This document shows, piece after piece, positions 1 to 7,563 of a DNA stretch of 64,000 bases; the first letter of the stretch is position 1; the number at the start of each line of letters is the position of its first letter. Location: assembly GCA_016789305.1 (NCBI GenBank), contig JAEURJ010000009.1, positions 248,001 to 312,000 on the forward strand, given 5' to 3'. The notes under the pieces are model-generated. The model worked only from the letters and a program-made list of their open reading frames with translations, ran no database searches and was not told the origin of the DNA. Made by a program: the position numbers and the translations under genes. This DNA comes from Anaerolineales bacterium (lineage in GTDB: Bacteria > Chloroflexota > Anaerolineae > Anaerolineales > Villigracilaceae).

Positions 1-207
1 GGGTAAATTAAAATAACTAAACCACAAAGTTGGTACAAAAAGCATAGATACTAGTCCAAGCAGAACAAGAGGGGCCAAAACCCAGTCATGTGGGATTCCC
101 CTCTTCCGTTGTATCCATGGACGATTTAAGGCGTTGTTATATTCCTGTTGAGCAGCTTCAATTTCTTCTTTTTTATATTCATAGGTAGGCTTATAGCGGA
201 TTGTCAT
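1..207 (-). CDS. Hypothetical small membrane protein, truncated by the window edge
   Basis: The reading frame opens at ATG 207 and runs off the window start, leaving 69 residues. It begins MTIRYKPTYEYKKEE, a charged N-terminal stretch of about 45 residues, followed by one hydrophobic segment (WVLAPLVLLGLVSMLFV) of transmembrane length. The start is supported by AAAGG about 10 bases upstream and by the 14-base gap from the stop of the large surface protein, so the two are probably co-transcribed. I do not recognise the family. Its position suggests a membrane partner of the surface protein, which is inference only. Confidence 0.6.
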   Translation of the reverse strand, partial: MTIRYKPTYEYKKEEIEAAQQEYNNALNRPWIQRKRGIPHDWVLAPLVLLGLVSMLFVPTLWFSYFNLP

Positions 208-221
208 TTAGTAATGTACCT

Positions 222-3200
222 TTATGGTTTCTTGAACCACTTGGAAAATGAAGAGGTTATAGATTTGACAGCAGAAGCAGCTTTTTGAGTTGTACTCTTG
301 ATGACATTTGATGCAGCTTGCCCAACTTTATTGATGTTATTGGCGATGTTCTGCCCTGTCGATGCTACTTTATTAGCAACCGATTGCCCCACATTGGTAA
401 TTGTACTGGAGACCGCCTGCCCCACTTTTTGTACAACAGCAGAAGTACCGGGACTGAACGGTTTTACAAAGTTGACCAGGGCAGTGGTTGTATTGTTAAC
501 GACGCTTGCTGCCTTTTCAGTAACTTTGGTTACAGTTGTTGTGACCGCTTGAGTAACTTTAGTAACAACCTTGGATGTGTTTTCAGCCACTTTCGTGACC
601 TTATTAGCCAGATTTTCTCCAACCTGCGTAATTTTCTCCGCCGCTTTATTTCCAGCATTTTCTACATTATTGGCAAATTGATTCTTGGCAATCGTAGTAA
701 GTTTACCAACTATCTCACCGCCTTGTTTAAAGTTGTTTTTCCATACTTGCGGGATTTCAGTAATAGCATCCCAATTCTCAACAGCTAAACCCACGGCACC
801 AATCACTAAACCAATCGGTGCAGCAGCTAACAAAATAGTACCGAGTATAGGTGCCGTTACAGCGGACACGCCCAACAACAATGCTAGCGAACCAACTGCT
901 AAAAGGCCACCGCCCAGCATCTGCAAACCCACCCCCCAACGTTCATTACTCATCGTTTGCAAATCTTGCTCCGTATTCAAACGATACCAACTAACTCCAA
1001 ATTGTAATGCCCCTCCAATAGCACCAAGCCCTCTTGAGAGAGGAGAAATGCTCTCAGCAAATTCCTGCGCGCCACGCGCCCATGTAGCTCCATTAAGAAT
1101 AGTGGAAATTCCTCTTGTTCCTTGAGAGAGATCCGCCCAACCGCTTAAAGAAGTACCCATTGTTGTAAGGTTCTTCCCTGCGGTATCATACCCTGTATAT
1201 TGCGCAACCAGACCAACTAACGTTGCAAAGCCACCTACGCTGCCAATACCATTCTCCAATGGTTTATAAGAGATATCCCCTAAATTCAATATATCTATTT
1301 GGCTGGCCTGTACAGGTCGATTGACATCTTGAATAGCTAAACTACTCCCCAACTCATTATATTGTTCAATGCTAATATTTCCCCTTTTGTAAGCCCTCCA
1401 AGCCTCATACCCTTCCAACTCTTGGTAAGTAGGGCTTTTCCCAAAAGCATCCTGAAATGAGGAAATTAAAACATCAGTAGCGACGCCGGAAGGAGGCTTT
1501 GGAAGAGACGGATTGTAACTAATATATGGCACCAAAATCTGGTTGAAAGCTTCAAGCTGACTCAGAGAAGGTGGAATCTGACTATAAGAAGTGCTAATTC
1601 TACGTACAGCAGTTGCCACAACTGGAATTTCATCTTTAAGCTCAACAACTCCTTCAATCATATTTTTTATTGCATCAAATATATCAGATGGGTTACCTGG
1701 TCCATCATCTTTTTTATCTTTTTCTCTTGTAACGATTCGGTCGCCTTCACCGGGTGGTACCTCTCTCGCATTTTGCAATAGAGCAGCAGGAATCATATTT
1801 GCTGTTGGGTTATTCGAAAAAGAAATGACGGCCGGCGCTCCTTTTTTCTTTTCCTCTTTCTTGTCCTCCTGCTGTGAATAAGTATTTTGAAACGCCATAC
1901 TGCCAGCCAACACCGTTGCAGAAGCAGCCGCAAGCAAACCCCAAGGAAGCGAGGCTGATGGTGTTGTATTTACAGACGAATTAAGTTTACCAACTCCAGC
2001 AAGTACCGCACCATCTGCGAAGGGATTGGGGGTATTTCCTGTGGTGGATGTGGTCGTGGTCCCATCGGATGGCGGGTTGCTTTGTCCGCCTTCGTTGGTT
2101 GTAACAGTTGCCCCCGCGTTTGTATTGTTGTTCCCACCGCCAAAACCTCCAGCAAGGGTGGTGGTGGAAGGCGTGGATTCTGTATCAGGACCGGTAACAG
2201 GCACAACAGCGCTTTGAGGCGGCGTGAAGGCGGGGATATCCTGTAGGAAGCTGAACGGGTTCACAGTCACCACGGCAGCCTTGATAGCCTTGTTGCCTGC
2301 TGCGTCGGTAACCTTTAAGGTGATGAAATATTCACCCCAGCCCGCCTTGGTGCCATCGGCAAACTTTCCATCCCACAAAACATCTTCCTTAAATTTATTT
2401 CCGCTGAGCGTATCGAGCCATGTCACTTTTTGATACCGTTCATCGTCGTCTTCGATCACCGTACGATAGAACGACAAACCGCTGCCGTTATCTTGAAATT
2501 CGTAATACACGGTTTCACCGAGCGAGAGCGTCGCAGTCATATCGATCAAAGGCGCGATCGTATCGATCTTGATGTTCTGGAGCGGGACCGTGGTGCTGTT
2601 GCCCGCCTGATCTGTGACCCGGAATTGATAGGTGTGCAAACCATCGCTCAAGGATAATTGACTGGCCACGCTCCAGGCCCCGCCATCGGCAGACGCTTCC
2701 ACCAAACCGACAGTTGATGTGGCGTCACTGACCTGGGTCGCCACTGTCACATTCGACATATACCAACCATTCGTTCCGAGCGTGCCGGTAATGGTTAAGC
2801 TGATCGTGGGTGTGGTGGTATCCACCCGAATCGTTTGTTGACTGATCTCCGTGATATTTCCCGCATAATCTGTGGCGCGGAACCGATAGGTGTGAACCCC
2901 TTCCGTAAAGAAAACGGGATTGATATATGTGGAATAGGTGCTTCCATCCGTGCTCACCACAAATGCAGATAAGCCGGAACCCGAATCACTGACAGAGGGC
3001 GTGATGGTGACATTCGAAACATACCAGCCGTTCGATCCGCTCGTGCCGCTGATCGAAGTGCTCAAAGACGGTGTGACGGTATCCACTTGAATGATCTGCT
3101 GCGCGGTCTCGGTAATGTTGCCGGCAGTATCCAGGACCCTGAATTGATATGTATGGATTCCATCCGTGAACACAATGGGGCTGGTGTATGGAATATACCC

Positions 3201-4223
3201 TCCCCCATCTGCATTGACTTCCAACGCAAGCAAGCCGGAACCCGCATCCCCAGCAGAGGGGGTGATCGTTACATTTGAAACATACCAGCCATTGAGTCCG
3301 CTTGTACCGCTGACAGAGGTGCTCAAAGTCGGTGTAATGGTATCTACTTGAATGATCTGGGAAGCCTGATTAACAAAACCGGCATAATCTGTGACCGTTA
3401 TCTCAATCGAATGGACTCCATCCGTAAAAGTGATCGGGCCGCTGACGGCACTTACAGCGCCGCCATCGATACTCGCGGTAACAGAAGCAACGCCGGAGCC
3501 AAGGTCACTGGCAAGAACGTCAAGTGTGACATTGGATCTGTACCAACCATTGATCCCAGTCACTCCGTTCAGGTTGCCGCCAATGGATGGCAGCGAAGAA
3601 TCAAATTTGTAATTTGTTGACCCGGCGGCGAAAAGCCCGGTGGCAGAATCCACACGATAGGTAATGGTACGAGCTCCTTCGCTTAGCACTGAAGTGGAAC
3701 AGGTGGTGGCTCCCGCAGTACATGGGAAGGACGCACCATTCACTGCGCCGGATATGGTCACGGATTGTCCCTGCGGGTCGGAGGCTGTTAAGTTAAGGAT
3801 AAGATCACCAATACACCATCCGTTATTTCCGTATTGTGAACAATTAAGGACTGCACTGATAGTTGGCGGCAAAGTGGGCGGTGTTGGGTCTTCACAGCCG
3901 GGGTCACAACGAGTCTCATAGGCCAAACAACATCCGCCTCCAGGCCCGGGCCTGGGGCAGATCGGGGAAGGTCCCGGCTTCCAATTCACGCACTCATCAT
4001 ACTGACATTCCCTTGCACAATTTGGCGCATTGGCTTGAATGGCAGAGACAAGTGTGATCCCACCCGCTTCTTGAAGCGGCTGCCTGATCTTTTCAGTATT
4101 ATTTATTGGCGGTTGAATAACCGCTGGCAATAACCAAAGCGTCACAGCAAGCAGGATCGCAATGAATACTCGCGTCGGCTCCAACAAACTTGATATTAAA
4201 TTTTGCAATGTATGGATTCTCAT
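222..4223 (-). CDS. Large secreted/surface protein: Ig-like repeats, FlgD-like domain, hydrophobic hairpin and 11-mer helical tail
   Basis: 1333 residues. Order: signal/anchor helix (about 17-36), Cys-rich segment (about 68-110), a degenerate repeat with NGWC near 134, four Ig-like repeats of 86-87 residues with NGWY at 225, 311, 398 and 485, a FlgD-Ig-like domain (about 570-655; LWDGK, AGWGEYFITLKVTD), a Gly/Asn/Thr-rich linker (about 660-735), a transmembrane helix (about 758-779), a Lys/Glu-rich patch, an unrecognised helical region, a 53-residue hydrophobic hairpin (about 1096-1148) and 13 consecutive 11-residue repeats (1183-1325). Start ATG 4223 has GAGGG six bases upstream. The repeats resemble bacterial surface Ig-like/OmpL47-type modules. 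No LPXTG-type sorting signal ends the protein. Overall function is unknown; adhesion or an envelope-spanning role is inference. Confidence 0.75.
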   Translation of the reverse strand: MRIHTLQNLISSLLEPTRVFIAILLAVTLWLLPAVIQPPINNTEKIRQPLQEAGGITLVSAIQANAPNCARECQYDECVNWKPGPSPICPRPGPGGGCCLAYETRCDPGCEDPTPPTLPPTISAVLNCSQYGNNGWCIGDLILNLTASDPQGQSVTISGAVNGASFPCTAGATTCSTSVLSEGARTITYRVDSATGLFAAGSTNYKFDSSLPSIGGNLNGVTGINGWYRSNVTLDVLASDLGSGVASVTASIDGGAVSAVSGPITFTDGVHSIEITVTDYAGFVNQASQIIQVDTITPTLSTSVSGTSGLNGWYVSNVTITPSAGDAGSGLLALEVNADGGGYIPYTSPIVFTDGIHTYQFRVLDTAGNITETAQQIIQVDTVTPSLSTSISGTSGSNGWYVSNVTITPSVSDSGSGLSAFVVSTDGSTYSTYINPVFFTEGVHTYRFRATDYAGNITEISQQTIRVDTTTPTISLTITGTLGTNGWYMSNVTVATQVSDATSTVGLVEASADGGAWSVASQLSLSDGLHTYQFRVTDQAGNSTTVPLQNIKIDTIAPLIDMTATLSLGETVYYEFQDNGSGLSFYRTVIEDDDERYQKVTWLDTLSGNKFKEDVLWDGKFADGTKAGWGEYFITLKVTDAAGNKAIKAAVVTVNPFSFLQDIPAFTPPQSAVVPVTGPDTESTPSTTTLAGGFGGGNNNTNAGATVTTNEGGQSNPPSDGTTTTSTTGNTPNPFADGAVLAGVGKLNSSVNTTPSASLPWGLLAAASATVLAGSMAFQNTYSQQEDKKEEKKKGAPAVISFSNNPTANMIPAALLQNAREVPPGEGDRIVTREKDKKDDGPGNPSDIFDAIKNMIEGVVELKDEIPVVATAVRRISTSYSQIPPSLSQLEAFNQILVPYISYNPSLPKPPSGVATDVLISSFQDAFGKSPTYQELEGYEAWRAYKRGNISIEQYNELGSSLAIQDVNRPVQASQIDILNLGDISYKPLENGIGSVGGFATLVGLVAQYTGYDTAGKNLTTMGTSLSGWADLSQGTRGISTILNGATWARGAQEFAESISPLSRGLGAIGGALQFGVSWYRLNTEQDLQTMSNERWGVGLQMLGGGLLAVGSLALLLGVSAVTAPILGTILLAAAPIGLVIGAVGLAVENWDAITEIPQVWKNNFKQGGEIVGKLTTIAKNQFANNVENAGNKAAEKITQVGENLANKVTKVAENTSKVVTKVTQAVTTTVTKVTEKAASVVNNTTTALVNFVKPFSPGTSAVVQKVGQAVSSTITNVGQSVANKVASTGQNIANNINKVGQAASNVIKSTTQKAASAVKSITSSFSKWFKKP
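225..677 (-). repeat. Region coding for 13 tandem 11-residue amphipathic helix repeats
   Basis: From residue 1183 the protein reads in uninterrupted register of 11: for example AAEKITQVGEN, LANKVTKVAEN, TSKVVTKVTQA, VANKVASTGQN, ASNVIKSTTQK. Small and hydrophobic residues recur at fixed positions with Lys, Asn and Gln between them. This is the 11/3 periodicity known from LEA proteins, apolipoproteins and synucleins, which fold as amphipathic helices on lipid. The last eight residues (FSKWFKKP) are aromatic and basic. Confidence 0.8.
2558..3590 (-). repeat. Region coding for four tandem Ig-like repeats (NGWY repeats)
   Basis: Residues about 212-555 hold four copies of an 86-87-residue unit. 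Each has NGWY followed by (V/M/R)SNVT, an SDxGSG-like turn, a DGG or DGS loop, (T/S)DGxHxYxFRxxDxAGN and a closing VDTxTPxxS linker. The conserved pattern at fixed spacing shows tandem duplication. The DNA is not identical between copies, so the duplications are not recent. Confidence 0.85.
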
Positions 4224-4398
4224 ATTTACCCTCGCTTTGTGAAATGAGCTACAAATATTTTACTCATTTCCACTTGGTTATACAATAGGCAATTGCCTGA
4301 AAAAGAAATACACATACTAAAATGATATCAGCCACCAGGCTTCAAAATTTCCCGTTATGAAGGACTGAACGACACATAAATCGAATAATTCCCTCAGG

Positions 4399-4404
4399 TA
4401 TAAT
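4399..4404 (+). promoter_or_regulatory. Candidate -10 box (TATAAT) for a leaderless transcript
   Basis: TATAAT ends seven bases before ATG 4412 and there is no Shine-Dalgarno sequence between them. Transcription would start at or beside the start codon. No convincing -35 is visible. Confidence 0.5.
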
Positions 4405-4411
4405 CTTTCCC

Positions 4412-5356
4412 ATGCGAAAAGGACTCCTCCTCTACAATCCCGCAGCCGGGCGTTACCCCGTCCGCCGTCATGTGCGTGGAATTTTGCATCCCCTCAAAGA
4501 AGCGGGCTGGAGCATGGAGATCGCAGAGACTTTAAGCGGCACTCATGCCACACAAACCGCGCATCAGGCCGCCAATGAAAAATACGATGCCGTCTTCGCC
4601 ATTGGCGGCGATGGAACGGTGGGCCAGGTGGCCAGCGGACTGGTGGACAGCGAAACCGCCTTGGCCGTTCTCCCCGCAGGCACCACCAACGTGTGGGCCA
4701 TAGAGCAGGGTCAACAGCCGTTCAGTTGGTTCAAGTGGCGTGCACTGGCTGAAAATGCCAAACTGCTTGCCAAGGTCGAGCCGCAGCAAGTGGATGTGGG
4801 CTTGTGTAACGACAATCCATTTTTATTGTGGGCAGGTGTTGGGTTGGATGCGCACACGATCAACAAGATCGAGCCGCGTCATCGCTTCCTCAAACATCTT
4901 TCCGTGCCGCACTTTTTCGCCACCACCGTTTGGGAGGCCACCTTCTGGCATGGCCTTGATCTGCGCGTGTACGCCGATGGTCAATTGGTGGAAGGTCATT
5001 ATCTTGTTGCGGTCGCAACCAACATTCGACATTATGCCGGCGGCATGTCTGTGATCTCACCCGATGCCCTGCTTGACGACGGAGAAATGGATATGTGGCT
5101 GCTCAGCGGAAACAATGTTGCCGATGCCCTTCGTCATTTTTTCGATCTGGTCGCGGGTCGTCACCTCACCTCCGACCAGGCCCGCCGCTTGCGCTTTCAC
5201 AACGCACGGGTAGAATCGGATGCGAGCTTCGCCATTCAAGTCGATGGCGACCCGATGCTTGGCGGTCACAAAGCCGAGCTTACGATCAAACACCGCGCCC
5301 TTAAAGTTTTGATGCCGCAGAATGCTTTGCATTTATTGAAGACCCCGAAGAGATAA
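4412..5356 (+). CDS. Diacylglycerol kinase-like lipid kinase (YegS/BmrU family)
   Basis: 314 residues, normal for the family. It phosphorylates a lipid alcohol such as diacylglycerol with ATP at the inner membrane face; the exact substrate cannot be read from sequence. The N-terminal DAGK catalytic domain shows NPAAG at 9-13, the nucleotide-binding GGDGT at 65-69 and LPAGTTN at 87-93. The C-terminal beta-sandwich half carries VDGD near the end. The start ATG lies seven bases after TATAAT and lacks a ribosome binding site, suggesting leaderless translation. The SH3 protein gene begins four bases after the stop, so the two form an operon. Confidence 0.88.
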   Translation: MRKGLLLYNPAAGRYPVRRHVRGILHPLKEAGWSMEIAETLSGTHATQTAHQAANEKYDAVFAIGGDGTVGQVASGLVDSETALAVLPAGTTNVWAIEQGQQPFSWFKWRALAENAKLLAKVEPQQVDVGLCNDNPFLLWAGVGLDAHTINKIEPRHRFLKHLSVPHFFATTVWEATFWHGLDLRVYADGQLVEGHYLVAVATNIRHYAGGMSVISPDALLDDGEMDMWLLSGNNVADALRHFFDLVAGRHLTSDQARRLRFHNARVESDASFAIQVDGDPMLGGHKAELTIKHRALKVLMPQNALHLLKTPKR

Positions 5357-5360
5357 ATCA

Positions 5361-5837
5361 ATGGACTTAAAACCGTATCTGAATCGTTGGGTGATCCTGG
5401 GTGCGTTTGGCGTTGCCGGGACTTTACTCCTCATCACGCTCATCGCCATCGGCTGGACCTCTCCCCGCTTCTCTCCTAACGTTGGGTTTGCCCCTGCTGA
5501 CCTCACCATGATCCCTGCCCCGACACATACACTGGAATTTGTCCCCACACCAACAGTAGACCCCTTGATCGGCACACCGACATTGCAAGCTAACACCATC
5601 GGGATTGGCGGTTATGTGCAGATTAGCGGAACTGAAGGCGACGGTCTCCGCATCCGCGCCACTGCAGGGTTGAACGGTGAAACAGTTTTTCGCGGGGAAG
5701 AATCGGAAGTATTCGCCGTCAAAGATGGGCCACAGGAAGCGGATGGATATACCTGGTGGTATCTTGCCGCACCTTATGATGACACCCGTACCGGCTGGGC
5801 TGTTGCAGATTTTCTGGCAGTGGTGCCTTCGCCGTAA
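5361..5837 (+). CDS. Membrane-anchored SH3-domain protein
   Basis: 158 residues. An N-terminal transmembrane helix (about 12-32) is followed by a Pro/Thr-rich linker (TPTVDPLIGTPTLQ) and a bacterial SH3 domain (about 75-158) with GLRIRATAGLNGE and the closing GWAVADFLAVV. Such domains usually bind peptidoglycan or protein partners outside the membrane. The start has GAAGAG about eight bases upstream. It follows the lipid kinase by four bases and precedes the DUF971 gene by 46. No catalytic domain is visible. Confidence 0.75.
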   Translation: MDLKPYLNRWVILGAFGVAGTLLLITLIAIGWTSPRFSPNVGFAPADLTMIPAPTHTLEFVPTPTVDPLIGTPTLQANTIGIGGYVQISGTEGDGLRIRATAGLNGETVFRGEESEVFAVKDGPQEADGYTWWYLAAPYDDTRTGWAVADFLAVVPSP

Positions 5838-5883
5838 AATTATTCCCATCCCCGCTGTGTCGGAGATAATAAAAAGGAAACTC

Positions 5884-6225
5884 ATGAACGAAAAACCAAC
5901 TGGCGTTACCGCAGACAAAACCAAACGCATCTTTACCATCACCTGGAACGACAACCACATCAGCCGCTATCCTTTTGGGTTGTTGCGAGCCGCCTGCCCC
6001 TGTGCCCAATGCCGCGGTGGACATGAAAACATGAAGTCCGAGCCGGATGCGGATGTATTCACAAGACAAATCGAAGATTCAGAATCGACTCGCCTGGCAA
6101 ACATCGTCGCCACAGGTTCCTACGCGTTGACCATCGTTTGGGAAGACGGCCACGACTATGGAATTTACAACTGGCATTATCTTCGGGCACTATGTCCGTG
6201 CGATATTTGCAGAGCAGGAAAATAA
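5884..6225 (+). CDS. DUF971 (GBBH-like N-terminal domain) protein
   Basis: 113 residues from ATG 5884, which has AAGGAAA upstream; an in-frame upstream extension overlaps the SH3 gene and is rejected. The protein matches the stand-alone DUF971 fold, found fused to gamma-butyrobetaine hydroxylases and to Mrp/HCF101-type Fe-S carriers. Two CPCxxC motifs (CPCAQC and CPCDIC) are likely metal ligands, and WxDxH-type and YGIYNW segments fit the family. The role is uncertain, with Fe-S or metal handling the usual suggestion. A strong terminator overlaps the stop codon. Confidence 0.8.
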   Translation: MNEKPTGVTADKTKRIFTITWNDNHISRYPFGLLRAACPCAQCRGGHENMKSEPDADVFTRQIEDSESTRLANIVATGSYALTIVWEDGHDYGIYNWHYLRALCPCDICRAGK

Positions 6226-6258
6226 AAAGGTACGGCAGGTTAACCTGCCGTACCTTTT
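6224..6258. terminator. Bidirectional rho-independent terminator
   Basis: A perfect 26-base palindrome (GGTACGGCAGGT and its complement) flanked by five A on the left and five T on the right. It sits between the convergent DUF971 and GT87-like genes and can serve both strands. Confidence 0.9.
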
Positions 6259-6269
6259 TATTTAATCAT

Positions 6270-7427
6270 TTACACAGAAAGGGGCGGCCTGCCACCCTTC
6301 TCCAGTTCTGCTTTCCAGTCAATTGCCAGCGCTGTAAATATCATCATTAAAGGGGGAATCCACCAAAAGGAAAAGCTAATGCTGCCTTCACTATATTGAA
6401 CATAAAGTGCGCAACACCAGATGACAAAATATAAAAAGCCAGCCAACACTTTTCGTTTTCGATCTGCAATCGAGAATGCGTACAGGAACACAGGTAACAA
6501 TACGACAAAATCCCATGGACCGGCATAGGGCGTCACCAACAGGGCAAGTGCCAAACTCCAATAAGCGGCAAAGATCGGCTCAAAATTCTTCCAAAGCCGA
6601 ATCGTCCCCCACACTACGAATATTACAAGCACGAGCCATAAACCAAAACCTGCCTTGCCCAAAAAGCTGGGGAGAACAGTGTACATTGTTGGGTAAGACC
6701 AGTATGGATTTTTTTTATATCCTTCCAATGCATCCGGTATCCAATTCGGATACGCCACAAATAGCGGAAGGCAAAGCAGGAAAATTGCGGAGGACACCCT
6801 GAGCCCGAATTTCAAGACAGACCCGTAGCCGCCTTCTTGAAGGTATCGATAACACAGACCAATTCCGACCAAGGTAAGCAGCTGCGGCTTGGACAGGCCC
6901 AATGCAAGCAAAGCGGCCCCTGCCCAATGAAAATTATTAACGATCAAGACAACGGCGATCATGGCACATAGCGTTGTTACAAGCGAAAATTGCCCCAAAA
7001 TTAAATGAGCAAGTGTCATGGGAAACAAAAAAGAGAACAACGCCAGTATGATGACGTCATAAGGCTTTTGATCCCTACCAAGAGTTAATAAAATAATCCC
7101 ACAAAGCACAAGAATATTAAAGAAGTACCACACACCTCTCGCAATATTTTCTTCAAGCAGACCCAGCGGAGAAAAAAAACCAATTGACATGGGCAGCCAT
7201 GCTGCGGGCAATTCCGCATCAAGCCCATCTGTTTGGTAGGGACTCTGCCCATGGACCAGTAAAAAGGCTGGGCTCCATAACTCATTGTAAAAATCCTTTC
7301 GCGGCAAAAGAATGTTCCAGTATGCCGCGGCAAACATAAAAGAGATGATCATCAAAATCAAAAGGGTCGGCACTCTCTCTTTTTTGAAAATCCCTGCGGA
7401 GAACTTAAATCGATTGATGTTCTTCAT
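6270..7427 (-). CDS. GT87-like (DUF2029) polytopic membrane glycosyltransferase
   Basis: 385 residues with about ten hydrophobic segments. The N-terminal lumenal stretch contains DFYNELWSPAFLLVHGQSPYQTDG, here summarised as the aromatic/acidic loop near residues 45-68 typical of GT-C enzymes that use polyprenyl-phosphate sugars. GQFSLVTTL and LSKPQLL in the middle are typical of the DUF2029/GT87 group. The likely role is transfer of a mannose-type sugar onto an envelope glycan or glycolipid; the acceptor is unknown. TAAAAT ends six bases before the ATG with no Shine-Dalgarno, suggesting a leaderless mRNA. Confidence 0.7.
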   Translation of the reverse strand: MKNINRFKFSAGIFKKERVPTLLILMIISFMFAAAYWNILLPRKDFYNELWSPAFLLVHGQSPYQTDGLDAELPAAWLPMSIGFFSPLGLLEENIARGVWYFFNILVLCGIILLTLGRDQKPYDVIILALFSFLFPMTLAHLILGQFSLVTTLCAMIAVVLIVNNFHWAGAALLALGLSKPQLLTLVGIGLCYRYLQEGGYGSVLKFGLRVSSAIFLLCLPLFVAYPNWIPDALEGYKKNPYWSYPTMYTVLPSFLGKAGFGLWLVLVIFVVWGTIRLWKNFEPIFAAYWSLALALLVTPYAGPWDFVVLLPVFLYAFSIADRKRKVLAGFLYFVIWCCALYVQYSEGSISFSFWWIPPLMMIFTALAIDWKAELEKGGRPPLSV

Positions 7428-7433
7428 GATTCA

Positions 7434-7439
7434 ATTTTA
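7434..7439 (-). promoter_or_regulatory. Candidate -10 box (TAAAAT) for a leaderless transcript
   Basis: TAAAAT read on the minus strand lies six bases upstream of the GT87-like ATG at 7427, with no ribosome binding site between. Confidence 0.4.
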
Positions 7440-7480
7440 CCCTTAAGAAAAACTTTCCCTGAATTTACTTCACCTAATAT

Positions 7481-7514
7481 TAAAACTGAATTCCCTTTGT
7501 AAAAGGGAATTCAG
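7481..7514 (-). terminator. Rho-independent terminator of the P-type ATPase gene
   Basis: 13-bp perfect stem (CTGAATTCCCTTT / AAAGGGAATTCAG) with a three-base loop, followed on the minus strand by a T run. It lies 50 bases past the ATPase stop. Confidence 0.85.
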
Positions 7515-7563
7515 CATGATCTTCTGATTTTATTCTTGTAAAAAATTCAAGTAACAGGCAATC

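Noticed and set aside
2558..3590. Regularly spaced repeats as a CRISPR array
   Set aside because: The period is 258-261 bases, the units are coding and diverged, and there are no short identical repeats or cas genes.
5424..5960. 178-residue minus-strand reading frame opposite the SH3 and DUF971 genes
   Set aside because: It is antisense to two well-supported genes, has no ribosome site and no recognisable domain.
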